In this document: one piece after another, positions 51,709 to 63,930 of the stretch | How the letters are laid out: every line of letters begins with the position of its first letter | Position numbering within the stretch: position 1 is the first letter of the stretch | Source of the DNA: Archegozetes longisetosus | Lineage: Eukaryota; Arthropoda; Arachnida; Sarcoptiformes; Trhypochthoniidae | DNA length: 64,000 bases | NCBI GenBank assembly: GCA_018873245.2 | Contig: JAEMBT020000009.1 | Coordinates: forward strand, 496,001-560,000 | Direction of reading: 5' to 3' | Made by a program: the position numbers and the translations under genes | Notes under the pieces: model-generated | Database searches by the model: none | The model's input: the letters and a program-made list of their open reading frames with translations, nothing else | What the model was told of the DNA's origin: nothing

Positions 51709-52404
51709 ATGAAAACTTTAATAATTGTAATTTTGGATGAGTCGGGGAGTATGGATACTAAGAAATCTGACGTGATCGGAGGATTTAATAGTTTTATCAA
51801 TGATCAAAAACAGATTAAGAACGATACTGCAAGACTTTATTTAGTTAAGTTTAACACATCTGTCAGTGTTGTGCACAGAGGTTTGTAATTATTTCAATTA
51901 AAAGTTTGTTTAACCTATATTTTCTATTGAAATACAAATAGTTTTAATCTAAGTTTTTAATCCTAATAAACTTTTTCAACTTCAACCAAACTAGGCATAC
52001 CTTTAGAATCTGTTCCCGAATTAACATCTAATAATTATCTTCCTGGTGGTGGAACTGCTCTCTTTGATGCTATTTCTAACAGTGTACGTATAGCTGAAAA
52101 TGATAAGACAAAAGAAGAAAGAGTTATTTGTGTTATAATGACTGACGGAGAAGAGAACTCATCGCGAGAAACAACTAAAGAACAAGTCAAAAATATTATA
52201 TCGGGATACGAAGCACGTGGAGACTGGACTTTTCTCTACATCGGCGAAAATCCTGAGCGATGGACACAAGAGGCTGGTATGTCATCAGGACATGGGGTCA
52301 GATATAATCATGCAAGTCCACAAATGAACTATCAAATGGCGAGTCATGCTCTCAAAAATTTTAGGTGTCAATCGCAAATGCAAGGGCACAACTTATTTGA
52401 TTAA
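51709..52404 (+). CDS. Small von Willebrand factor A-domain protein, copy A
   Basis: Exons 51709-51880 and 51995-52404 join in phase 1 across a 114-bp intron to give 193 residues. The whole protein is one VWA domain with a complete MIDAS metal site: DESGS near residue 10, the Thr of PGGGTALFD, and the Asp of MTDGEENSS. The opening (MKTLIIVILDESGSMDTKK, then IGGFN) is very like compact stand-alone VWA proteins of bacteria rather than the large modular VWA proteins of animals. There is no signal peptide or membrane segment, so it is probably cytosolic. VWA domains bind protein partners through Mg2+; the partner is unknown. A TATA-like TATATATA lies near 51585, about 120 bp upstream. Intact, paralogous to copy B. 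Confidence 0.85.
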
Positions 52405-54233
52405 TCACATTCTTTTGTTTCAAGTTTAGTTATTTTTAAGTCAAAATTTATAATTAGTGTAATATTAGTTTTTGAATAATTTATTTTAGTTTATGGTGTA
52501 TATAATTATTAAAGTTATTTGCTCGAACGTTTTTAATTTGAACTATTTGTTAATGATTTGTGCAACCTTTCCTATAACTAAATGATTGAAAAATTGACTT
52601 AAAAATAAAACTTGATCAAAATTGGAAGCGTATTTCTACTCTAAAATGCTTTGAATTTGTTGTCGCGAGTTCAACTTATTATATTAGTTTGAAAAGTAAT
52701 TCATTTTGAATATTTTTCTAATTGAAAAGCACGTTTTATTATAATAGAGTTGTTTTCATTTGATCAGGTTAGTAAACAGTTTTTATTAATGCTTTGTTCG
52801 TGTGTCGCACTAAACACTAAATAAAAAAATTAAAAACGCAATACAAAAATTAAGGCCCGTATGCACACTTGTATATAAATCGGGTTCAAGTCTAAAACCA
52901 GATTTAAGACTCGAAACTCGTTTTAAACTTATGCATACTCAAAATTTAAACCTAGTTAAGACTTAAACCGGGTTTATATACGAGTGTGTATACGGGTCTA
53001 AATGACCAATAATTTAAGCAAATATTGCACCTATTTTTAGACACATGGCTAAGCGAGTAATTGGGATAATTAGTTGGAGGCACTAGTTTGCTTGTTTTTA
53101 TTCAGTTGTTTCATATGTACAGTTATGGCAGAATAAATTTTATCAGTCAATTACTGAGAGACAGTTAAAAATCGTTTCCCATTATAAACACTAAGTATAT
53201 AATATCAGAGAAATAAAAGTTTTTTAAAAGCTCAATCAAAGCCAAAATCCCACAACTTTGGGTCAGTTATGACTAATAAAAACAGCATTTTATCACTTGA
53301 TAATCAGCTACTTGCAAATATTTTTGCAATTAAATATAAGTCGATCATTGATAGGGGGAAAGTTTTATTTGACTAAAGTTAATTCACTTTTTTAAGTTGA
53401 AATTTAACCCCTAAAAAGTTAAGTTTTGTTCACTGGTGGAATTTATTCTGACATAACTGTACTATCAGCAAAAAGAATAAAATTTAAACTTAGCTGTAAA
53501 AATTAAGGGCTCAATAGCAAGTCAATCATTGGCTCTTTAGTAACTGATATGAGTAAAGTTTTGAAATTAAAATTGTTGAATCAATTTCTATAGTATAGAA
53601 ACTAATTAGCAACCCCCAGGGAAATTTGCACTTTTATGTTTTCAAGTAAATAATCTTTTTGCTGATAGTACAATCACGAAATAATAAAAGTGGCACTAGA
53701 AAAAAGAGTGCAATCATGGTTTAAATTTGAGTGTAAAACGGTTAAAAATGCTAAGCTAAGCACAACTTTTTCTCTTAAATATTAGTCACTATAGAGTTCT
53801 CTTGAAGCTAAAACATAATTTCTCTAATAAAACTTTTTAAAACTTATAATTCTCATTTTTGTCTGTCAGTGTTTTTTGTATGTCTAAAGACTAACACTCA
53901 ATGAGAGCATGTATGACTATTATTATATCATGATTGTACTTCAAATTAATAAATAGATTGCGTCAAAAATTCAAATAAAACAAAACAACTTGATTCCAGC
54001 CATTTGTAAACATTTATAATGCTTGTTTTGACAAAATAGTTATAATGCGTCTTATTTTGAAAAGAGATGACGACACTCTCAGTACATATACTTTATTTTG
54101 AAAAGCATTGCGTAATAAATAGTAACCAGTTAAAGGCAAAATGTCGTGTAAACAAATGGATAAGATTAACTTTTGAATTGTTGTTAACGCCCAACAACCC
54201 ATAATCACGTCAAATTTAATCTTAGTTCTTAGC
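52405..54233. other. Spacer between the VWA copies
   Basis: AT-rich; contains the foldback element at 52853-53000. No gene recognised. Confidence 0.5.
52853..53000. mobile_element. Harbinger-like MITE (foldback)
   Basis: Ends read GGCCCGTATGCACACTTG (left) and, inverted, AGACCCGTATACACACTCG (right), with the similarity running about 38 bp inward on each side. The element is about 148 bp and nearly palindromic. Flanking TAA/TTA triplets fit the 3-bp target site of PIF/Harbinger elements. No coding capacity. Confidence 0.6.
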
Positions 54234-54239
54234 TATAAA
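54234..54239 (+). promoter_or_regulatory. TATA box of VWA copy B
   Basis: TATAAA 76 bp before the start codon at 54310. Confidence 0.35.
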
Positions 54240-54309
54240 CTGTTTGTGAACGTCGTTTTAAAATATTGAAAATTATTCAAATTCAGGCGCAGTACTCATA
54301 ACTGAAATA

Positions 54310-57300
54310 ATGAGAACTTTGATTATTATAATTCTGGACGAGTCCGGAAGTATGGGAACAAAAAAGAACGATGTGATCGGGGGATTTAACAGCTTCATTG
54401 AAGACCAGAAGAAGATCAAGAACGATGTGGCCAGACTTTATTTGGTTAAGTTCAATACAATCGTCACTACTGTTCACAGAGGTTTGCATCACATCTTTTA
54501 CGTGACATACGTACCGATCCAACATTGTTTTTGCCTCGCGTCACGTATTTCTTAATAAAAGTTAGTCAAAATTTGACAGATATTCTAATTTAAAGTTGCA
54601 AGTTTTTGACCACAATTCTTATTTTCAAAAATCATATCTCAAAAGGAGAGCAAATTAGGTTTAGTTAGATCTTATTAGATAAGATTACATTATGTTAGGT
54701 TTCGTTGGGCTAACACAACAGAATTTGCAAATGCACTCGTCACTTATACTGTATATATGGTAGTATTCAGCAATCAAGTAGTCAATATCACTAAAAGTAA
54801 ACATAAATTAAGAGTATATTCAAATTATTTGTTTATACTAGGACATATTTCGACTTGACCAAATCTAAATTAGCGCATCCAAGAATAATAAAATGAACCT
54901 AATGAAAACTAACCAAATTTAGCCGAATCTTGCTAAGATATATTAAATATAACTAACTAACTAAATCTAATAGAATCTAACCAAATTCAACCAAATCTAG
55001 TTAAAGTCTGACCGAAACTTGCTAAATATGATCAAACCTAGATGAATTTAACAAAATTTAGCCAAATCTGACCAATTCTAACCTAATCTAGCATAATCCA
55101 ACCTAATTAAACAAGACCTAACAAAGTGTGACTAAATGTAGTTAAAACTAATCAAATATAATCTAATTTGACTACATGGGGATTGTTGTGATTTGATCAC
55201 TTTTGTATATAAATCTATCAAAGTGCTCGTGTGAGAATTTTAGATTTTTTGCGCGACAAAAAGTTTGCCTTCATTGACCTTTTATTAATAAACATTTGAT
55301 CCGATTGTCGCGAGATATACAAAAGTTGTCACCAGGAGCCGAAGTCATCATGAAATTTCTTTCCAAAGAGGTAAACTCAAGTAGAATTATTTATGAAAAT
55401 TCTCAGAAACAAGGAATGACAGTTTCAATTAAAGCGATCAGTATTGTCATTCATGGAATTGAAATAATACGAGAATTGAAGTCTGACGGGGAAGAAAACA
55501 TCAAATTAAAGAAAATTAGAAAAGTGCGCACCCCTGAGGTGATTCAAAAAGTTAATCGTAAAATTTCAGAAATTAATCCTTCATCGCAAAATCAATTGTG
55601 AAAAGAACTTGGAGTGTCTAAAACAAATTTCTCTGTTATTCATGAAGATGAGTTGAAAATAGGATTTTGGGAACAGTATAGAAGGAAGTGCACTACTGTG
55701 ATAATATATTATTAATACAGAACTTCTCTTATTCGCCACATTACTGGCTATTTGAAGCTTTCTGATTGGTAGTTTTCTTGAATTAAGAATGCAAGCAAAC
55801 TTTATAATGGAAATAAAGCGTACAATAAAGAAAAACAAACACGTGTGCGATAGGCGAAATTATAATTATACTATTTTTAAAGTTTCCAGTTTGAAAATTT
55901 TTACTGTATTTTTACGTGCGGCGCACAATAAGAAAAGCTCTGTATATACATCATTAATATATTATATATGTATGGTTGAGCTTGTCTCGTCAAGATATAA
56001 ACGCTGATACTGGTCTCGAGATCATCTAAAATAGAAACACAAATTTCGGTTATCTGTGGACTTAGACGAATGACACGGTACCGTTTGACTCATGTTGACA
56101 AGTTGAGCTAAGCAACACCATATCCCTCGTGCTTAGTCAAAGTATTCTTGAAATATTAAAAAAACAAATGGATTGAAATAAGTTGTCTCATTGGTTTGAT
56201 TAGTTTTGTTAGATTAGGTTGGGTTGGGTTATGTTTGGTGCTAAGATATCAGTTGCTTAGAAAACGCCATATTCTCAACTTTAACCTTATGAGACGGTTT
56301 TATACATTAAATCTCTTATATCAAGTATTGTAAAGATTAAAATTGTGATAGCGTATGAGTGTTTAATTGCGTGATAGTTGGTACAACAAAAATGTCGAAA
56401 CAGCTCGTACACGTCTTCAGACGATTCATTTGACTATCGCCTTCAATAAATTTATTATCTTACATGATAATAACTATGCTCATATTATAACTTCTCTCTT
56501 CAAGACGCACACTAGCTTTGTATTGACATCTCTGTTGGAACAACTTGGGTGCGCATTTCTTGAATTATGTTTACAAATATTTATTAAATTATTGTTTGAA
56601 GTAACACTGAATCCTCGCTACTACTGGTCTAGATGCAGTTAAAAAGTTTTGGGCTTTTTAAATGCTCACTTAGATGCTTTAAAAACAGACAGGGATTTCT
56701 GCTGTCTCGATAACCGAAATCCTGGCTAAATATTTGACTATCTTTCGTCTATGTATACAAATAAGCGACCTCTGTTATTTGCCCTTGAATAACTTTGTGA
56801 CTGGTGTTAACGTTAACGTCTCGACAAGATAATTCCAACCAGATATATATTCAGGCTAGACAGCTCTAAATAGGCCTTTACTAAGGTCCTATATTTCATA
56901 GAAGATTGTGATATGGAAATAAAGAAAAAGACAACTGTTCACTCATTAATCGATGACTACTGAAGAAAATAGAAAAATTGAGAAAAACTATGATTATCAT
57001 TTGGTAGTAGGTAAATGGTAGTATGTTATCTTTTTGGATCAGTCATGGATATGTCTGGATAGATATAAAAGAGAAACCAAAATTTATTACATTATAAGAG
57101 GGCCTGAATCACCTGAAGAATGAGTTGAAGATTGCAAAGTTCAGTGTTATAAAGATCTTATGATTCTCGAAGCAGTAACTGGTAAAGGAGTTTACCACTC
57201 ATTAGAGTCCCATCAAGAGTTAAAATTAATGCAAACTTTTATATCGAACACGTTTTACAACCAATTTGTAAAAATCTTCCAAAGCTTACAAGAAAGACGT

Positions 57301-59775
57301 CTATTGAGTATTTATCTATCATGACAAGGCGACTCGCATGCCTCTCAAAATATGCAACAATATCTCAATGAGATGAAAGAAAAATATGGAATTCACTTTA
57401 TAAATATTAAGAGTGTTTCTGTTAAATCTCCAGATGCATCTTCGATGAACTTTTCTGATTTCGGTTATCTTAAGCAAGCCATAAAAGCCTCATTGGGTGA
57501 CGTTTGAATAGAATGCAATCGCGTATGAAACAAATTGACGGCTGAAGGTATCGCGCGCATATTTTATTGAAATGTTACGGAAATTTGATATCGATCAATA
57601 GACAAGAATACAAGCAATCGTATTTAACATACCAAAATGATTAACAAAAGCAAACTATCTTTTTAGTTAACCGACGAAAGTAATCAAACCATATCAAACG
57701 CCCTGTAAATATAACAAAACTTAACCATCTAATTGTACATAATTTTCCCATTTTGAGATGTGATTTTTCAAATTAATTTTCGATCAAAGATTTCAACTTT
57801 AAAGTTGAGTATCTCGAAAACCAGGACTAAATTTTGCTGAAACCTGTATATGTGACATCAGGTCAGAGAAACCAATTGGTTTATTAAATGTTCGATGGCC
57901 TCGACTCTAGCCCCGAGAGACAGAAGTGTGTTGCGCGTTTGTAAAAAATAGGTTTTGATCAATAAAACGTAAAAAAATCGTTAAAATTTGATCACACATT
58001 AGTTTTTATTACAAAATCATCGTTTAGTCTAAATAAAAATTGACTTGGCAGTAATCTAGTAGGAAAGTTGTCAAAACCTAAATTATATTCAAGACATAAA
58101 TAATTTGCATATTGACCATAAAGACAACCAGTCAAAAATTTCGAATATACTCTAATCAAATAGGGAGTGACACGCTTAAAGCCAAGATTATTCTAGCGTC
58201 GATCCATTATCAGAATATTATTTCGTAAGTCCATCGGGAATAAACCTTTGAAAATATTTTCTTGAAATGAAGTCTATGGAAAGAAATATGAACTTAAAGA
58301 ATTGATTTGGACGCTTTCCCTATTGAATAATCAAACTAGTGAGTGCTCATTTGGAGGCTTAAAAGTGAATTTAATATTGTCAAGCAGAAATTTTATGTTA
58401 AAGGAGGTCTTTGAACACGTTAAATATTCGATTATACTTTTACTGTTTATTAAAAAACTCTTGAAAATGCGGCAAGACTAAAGAACACATGAAAATAAGA
58501 ATTTTCATACTTGAATTAGAGATCATGATTCTGAATGGTACCATAATCAAACAGCTAATAGACTTACTTTTAAGAAATCATATCTGATCGATAGTATTTC
58601 ATAGGAATAAAATTCTTTTACCAAAACTTATATTTGATGGTAAATTGATAGCAAATATATATAAAGAAAGCACTTCAATAATGAATTTGAAAATATAACA
58701 CTTGATATCTAATATTAGATAGTTTTGGTTAGATTTTATATGAAAACAGTTTTAAAATATAATTTTAATGGAGTATACCGTCAAATATGAAATTTGGTGA
58801 AGAAATTTCATTTGCATGAAATACCGTGAATTAGATATGATTCTTTGAAAATTAGTCTCCTTGTGTAGTCTCCTAATAAGCCATTGTTGACCAAAAACTA
58901 TGTCTGACGTGCTGGCAAAACACTTTTATCACTTTGCGTGGGAAAGTAGTAATTACCAATACATCCATCTGTTTATCGAAATGTGATTCGATTGCACTTC
59001 ATTTGATCTTAGACTGAGATTCTAGAAACTTTTTGACTTCAAGTTAGTTTATTATCCGATTAATAAAAATTACTTTTAGTTTGAACCTTTAGCGATTTTT
59101 ATTCGTGTTGATCAGTCATAAGAGCACTGGATAATCTGTTTGAAAAATTGCAAAAGTACAATTAGTCTATATTTTTGAAAGCTTGATTGAAAATTTGTTG
59201 ATTTTTGTCCAATAATATATGGATGAATTGACAACATCGTGCTACTATCTTTTTGTTTAACGCTTACGGTTCATATATAGATAATGTTCATATAGATACG
59301 GTTCAGATATAGATAATCAAACGAATTGACATAAAAACTAATGACATCTGATTCATTAAAAGGCATTCCTCTTGAAAGCGTACCCGAACTAACATCGAAT
59401 AATTATCTTCCGGGTGGAATGACAGCACTTTTCGATGCGATTGCAGAAGGAGTTCGAATTGCAGAGAAGGATAAGGCAGAAGAAGAAAGAGTTATTTGTG
59501 TTATAATGACTGACGGGGAAGAAAACTCATCACGAGAAACAACTAGAGTACAGGTCAGAAATATTATATCAGGATATGAAGCACGTGGCGACTGGACTTT
59601 TCTCTATATCGGCGAAAATCCCGAGAGATGGACACGAGAGGCCGGTATGTCCGCGGCGCACGGGATCTCTTATAATCATTCAGCGCCCAAAGACAGCTAC
59701 GTTGAGGCAAACTTTGCTGTCACTAACTTCAGAAAGTCTTTGTCAAAACAAGGATACAATTTGTTTAGAAAATAG
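54310..59775 (+). CDS. Small von Willebrand factor A-domain protein, copy B, with a 4.9-kb intron
   Basis: Exons 54310-54481 and 59363-59775 have the same splice position and phase as copy A and together give 194 residues. MIDAS residues are kept: DESGS, the Thr in PGGMTALFD, and TDGEENSS. The two exons match copy A along their full length (IGGFNSFIEDQKKIKND in exon 1; GDWTFLYIGENPERWT in exon 2). Both are free of stops and shifts, so the split gene looks under selection despite a 4881-bp intron that holds a decayed transposon. The join is inferred from the paralogue; alternatively exon 1 and exon 2 could be halves of two broken copies. No signal peptide. Confidence 0.75.
54582..57810. mobile_element. 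Decayed mariner (maT-like) transposon in the VWA copy B intron
   Basis: Imperfect terminal inverted repeats of about 60 bp lie at 54582-54645 and 57747-57810 (shared core TTTTGAGATRTGATTTTT and AAAGTTG). On the + strand, 55296-55650 encodes an N-terminal helix-turn-helix region (RTPEVIQKVNRKI, ELGVSKT) broken by a stop. 57200-57600 encodes pieces of the DDE domain in several frames (INANFYIEHVLQPICKNLP, KSPDASSMNFSDFGYLKQA). About 1.4 kb between these parts is far more than a mariner transposase needs, so another insertion may be nested there. Not functional. Confidence 0.65.
54890..55170. repeat. Degenerate CTAAC/CTAAA-rich tract
   Basis: About 280 bp built of loosely repeated 5-10 bp units such as CTAACCAAAT, AATCTAACC and CCTAATC. 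It recalls decayed telomeric CCTAA repeats, but no exact array is present. It lies just inside the left end of the transposon in the VWA copy B intron. A G-rich counterpart (TTAGGTTGGGTTGGGTTATG) occurs at about 56212. Confidence 0.5.
59268..59318. repeat. Short tandem repeat before VWA copy B exon 2
   Basis: Two to three imperfect units of GGTTCATATATAGATAAT type, ending about 45 bp before the exon. Confidence 0.55.
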
Positions 59776-61417
59776 ATGGGACTTCCCTTTTAAAAATTTG
59801 ACTAATATATTAAAATCTAGTAGAAAAGATCTACGTTTCATAGTTTATATAAAGTTTAAGACAATAACTTCATTCAACTTCAGAAAGTGATTCAATTAAT
59901 ATAAATTATAGTATAAACAATTGGTTTTCCAAAACTTAGAAACAAATGAAGATTTATCAGTAGTTAGTTCATTTGATTTGACTAATGATGACAACCTGAA
60001 AACCATAAAAATTACAATCTGTCAAAGTGAATCAATCATTGATAAGTTTGTATTTGTTTCTAACTGTTGGAAAATCAACACTTCATACTGTCATTTATAT
60101 TAATTGAATCGCATTTTGAGATCAATTCAAGTTATTAAGTTTTAAGTTCTATAAAAATTATGGAAAGTAGACTTTTTCTGTTATATTTTGATTTGTTATT
60201 CGATTTGTTGAAAAGGATCTCCACATACCTTTGTTTCTATAGATTCTAACTCGTCAGAGCTCTTAAATATTTGTCAGATCAAAAAGTAAAGTTCGGTTTT
60301 ACCTTTAAAGTGTACTTTCGTGTAAAGAACTTTAACTAATTGACTGTATATATGAAAGATGTTATTGAGGTGAACAGTGAAAACATAAATCGTACACATT
60401 TAACGCTATTATTAATCATGTGGATAAAGCATGAAGAATAGGATCATCAATAATGTATCTGAACTTTTAAAGATATTTTTTTATTGATAAGGGATATTTT
60501 AATTAAATGAATTTGAGCACATACGAAAAGATTGATAGTGAAATTTTTTATGTTTGCTCTATGATAGAGTATGTGTTTTTATGAGAAAGATTTACTTTCA
60601 TATTGAAATTTCTCTGGTATTTTTCATAATCCTATCATTCATATTTTAAAATGCACTTTACTTTTGGATTTGGTAGTATATCATTCAGTGCTGTAAAATG
60701 TGTTTCTAGTATTTTTATGTGACATTTTAATCGATAAGAGAGATATTATAATTGAAGTTATTTAAGTTACAGATATCAAATACTAATGTCAAAATAATAG
60801 TTATGCTCGGACTTCAGTCATAATTCGTTCTCTCATTGTATAATTGTTTAATGGGCTGTTCGTTCTCAAAATTTTGTTGCAATTTTACTAAGTTATCAAC
60901 TAAAGTTAATCTACAATAACAAATTAACTGTTATGTTGTTAATATTTGTAAGTTTACTGCTTTTTAATAACAAAAATTTCTGTACCGAGTTAGCGCATTA
61001 TTAGACATCTTAAGTTTTTAAGATGTTCTCATACACACAAAGTTTGAAAAACTGTCACATGTATTATTAAATGAAAAAGTACTTTTTAAAATAATATCTA
61101 TATAGTTGAAATGTTTAAACCGTCTGTCCATCACGATATTTGCTTATTATATTGGTAAATTTATAATGACGCAACAGTTGTAATCTTTTTCATTTAACCA
61201 CATGTCTATTTTTGGTTTATTCATAAAAGTTTGCAGATCTAATTTTTTGTATAATCCTGTATTATATTGTATTTAAATCTTTATAATTGAATTAATGCTT
61301 AAAATTGACACAATTGCAAAACTATGAATTTATCAAACGTGAATTTACTCCTTAAATAAAATAAAATCTAATACATGATGTGTTGTTCAAATTTGACATT
61401 TTCTTATGTTTTAATTA
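59776..61417. other. Intergenic, nothing recognised
   Basis: AT-rich; contains the VWA copy B 3' end and no other recognisable gene. Confidence 0.5.
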
Positions 61418-61419
61418 TA

Positions 61420-61880
61420 CTGGCTGATGCAAAAGTTCTTCGAGTAACTTATTTTTATAAATGATGTTCAAAAAATATCAAATTAAATGAGATCTCCAAT
61501 CAAATCATTCAAAATAAATGCCATCTACATTATATCTTTGCTCTCATTGCCTAATAAGTTCTTCGAATATGTTTAATCAATCAATTTTTGGAGCCCGTTA
61601 GAAATCTATTTACTCTACGTTTCAACTGCGTATCTGATTGTGAAATTTCACCCGCTAAATGATATTTCAACTTAGGAAACAATAAAAAATCACAGGAGCT
61701 AAATCTAGGGAGCATGAAGGATGCGATAATACTTCGATTGAGTTTCAGCGTAAAAATCAGCAACTGCCTGAGATTTTTTTTTTTGAGAAATGTTTGCGTC
61801 TTACGTCTGTTCGTAACTTCAATAATTCTAAATAAACGTCTCCATTGTTTGTTGCACTTCTCGAAATAAAATAACAGCAA
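61420..61880 (-). mobile_element. Mariner transposase relic (3' end)
   Basis: On the - strand, 61581-61760 encodes a mariner C-terminal signature: CDFLLFPKLKYHLAG, then SDTQLKRRVNRFL, matching the family's (S/C)DFxLFPKLKxHLxGxxF...VxxFL. The usual PPYSPDL motif before it is lost and the upstream part is scrambled. About 160 bp beyond the stop, a TA dinucleotide precedes CTGGCTGATGCAAAAGTTC, which looks like a mariner terminal repeat (compare TTGGTGCAAAAGTAATT in other mariners). Truncated and inactive. Confidence 0.6.
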
Positions 61881-62040
61881 AACATACCTTGGCCATGCAA
61901 ATCACAATTAGTATTAGGGATTTAATAAAATTTGGTCTAGTTGGACACAAGCCAATATTAAGGCTTACGTGGAGTAAAATCAAAAGCAGATAATTTTCAA
62001 AAATACGATGGCCGAGGGGGGATATGAATTTTTAAATGTA

Positions 62041-62526
62041 CAGTAAAATCTGTGAAAGCGTACACCTGAATAAGAACACCTGTTAAAGAGTACAATTTAT
62101 GGAATGTCGCTCTGTTTTTCCCGTTATAAAGCCACTTTATAAGGAATACACCTGTTTAATTCATACGAGTACAGTATATTAAGTATATTAAAAGTCGATT
62201 CAATGTGAGTAAGACCCGTCTTAGACGTACACATTTAGTTGCACGTGACTTGATACTCAAGCGTGATTAATGTGATCTGATTTTAATACTCAATATTCTT
62301 TCGTTGTCTACTAAAGTGTTATCCAATATCATCATGGCTAGTCAAAATTTAATGTTCTTACTCTGAAAGATAAGGTAGAAGAGATCAAAATGAAGAAAAA
62401 ACAACCTAAGCTAAATCTAAGAGATATTGCATCGATATTTAAATATGGTCATACTCAAATTAGCAATACTCTAAAATAGAAAGAAGATATACTCAAAGAA
62501 TATGAGGAAAACAAGTGCAGCTTTAA
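62041..62526 (+). mobile_element. Tigger/pogo transposon relic (5' end)
   Basis: After a TA, CAGTAAAATCTGTGAAAGCG begins a Tigger-like terminal repeat. From 62334 (ATG GCT AGT) follows a CENP-B-type N-terminal helix-turn-helix: VLTLKDKVEEIKMKKKQPK, LNLRDIASIFKYG, QISNTLK. One frameshift near 62350 and a stop at 62477 disrupt it. The catalytic domain is absent. Confidence 0.65.
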
Positions 62527-62529
62527 ATA

Positions 62530-63378
62530 AGTGATTTTTACATACAAAAGTGTAGGTCATGTAAATATTGATTAATAGTTAAAAAGTATAATCGACTATA
62601 ATTGCTTGTGATTAATAGAGATCGTTATATAGGTTTACTTTAAACAAATGTAAATTGGGCCATTTTTCTAGAACATTAATATAGGAGAGTTTCCTTCGAG
62701 CATTAAAGTCCTCATATACACAAATATGTTTTGATTTCATTTAATTATTGAAATCTTAACAGATGACTAAATAGTATAGAAATAAGTAGTTGAGAAGTCT
62801 TGTTGCGAAAAATTTTGAGATTTCAGCTACAATAATAAAAATAAAATTTCAACTTATGAACATTCAATTATTTATATAAATAAAAAAGCATATGAATGTA
62901 CTTATCAAATGATTTTTAGTACTAATTCTTATTAATATCAATCTGTACTGATGTGAAGGTAAAGGTATGATAAGAATATTAAAAGTAAAGTTAGTTTTAA
63001 ACTTCTAGAAACTTCCCTTTCAATTTAAATATAGTGTTTAATGCCTTTCATACTCTTAGTCTTAAACTTAAGGCTCTTTTTCAAAGAATATTCATATTTA
63101 GATATAAAATACAATCAAATATTTAGTTGCGTCAACTAAATAAGTCTCTGATTTATCCTCCAAGAAAATCAATAGTTATACTCTCAGTAAGCTATTTGTG
63201 GTTATATAGAGGAAAATTCGATTAAAAGGAAAAAAGAAGTTATGAACAATCTAAAACATTTCCTCATTTGCTTATTCTTAAATTGAGGTTTTATTCTTGT
63301 CAGGCTTAAGAAGAAAATTTATTTAGTTCTAAGTGGTCTTTGATATTAGAAGTATTTTCAAAATAATTTTCATCAGAT
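62530..63378. other. Intergenic, upstream of ELOVL
   Basis: AT-rich. CATCAG directly before the ATG at 63379 could be a splice acceptor of a 5' UTR intron. Confidence 0.4.
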
Positions 63379-63930
63379 ATGAGTTTAACAGTATCTTCCA
63401 ATGAAACAATTTTCTATTACTTCTATCAATATTGGATAGATGTAACTGATCCAAGAGTCAAGAGTTACCGATTAGTGAGTAGAGGACCAGAATTGATAGC
63501 AACTATTTTGGGCATTTGGCTATTATTTGTTACAGTAATTGGTCCAAAAATGATGAAAAATCGAAGACCTTTTGAGTTGAGAAGTATTTTGTTATTATAT
63601 AATGTATTTATGGTCGTATCGAATGCTTACTTTTTTGTATTGTCCATAAAATGGCTCGATTATGGAGAGAAAATATTCCAATTTGATATCCCTTCCAGAG
63701 ATGACGTATCAGAACAAACTTTATTTGAAATCGATCAGAAAAATCATTATCTTTATACGAAATTCATTGATTTACTAGATACTATATTTTTCGTATTACG
63801 TAAGAAAAATTGTCAAATAAGCTTTCTTCACTTATATCATCACTTCATGGTGCCCGTTCTTGGATGGATGGTCGGTAAAATCGTACCAACGGCAGCTCCC
63901 TTAGCAATATTCTCTTTACTTAACTCGTTT
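63379..63930 (+). CDS. ELOVL fatty-acid elongase, first coding exon (partial)
   Basis: Condensing enzyme of very-long-chain fatty acid elongation in the ER membrane. The 184 visible residues start with a typical N-terminus (FYQYWIDVTDPRVKSY), then a hydrophobic segment, KMMKNRRPFELR, LLLYNVFMVVSNAYF, KFIDLLDTIFFVLRKKNCQISF, the catalytic histidine box HLYHH, and VPTAAPLAIFSLLNSF. A donor at 63931 (TTT|GTATGT, phase 0) fits the family, in which HVIMYSYY follows. The remaining transmembrane part must lie beyond the window or in the last few bases. No frameshift. Confidence 0.92.
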
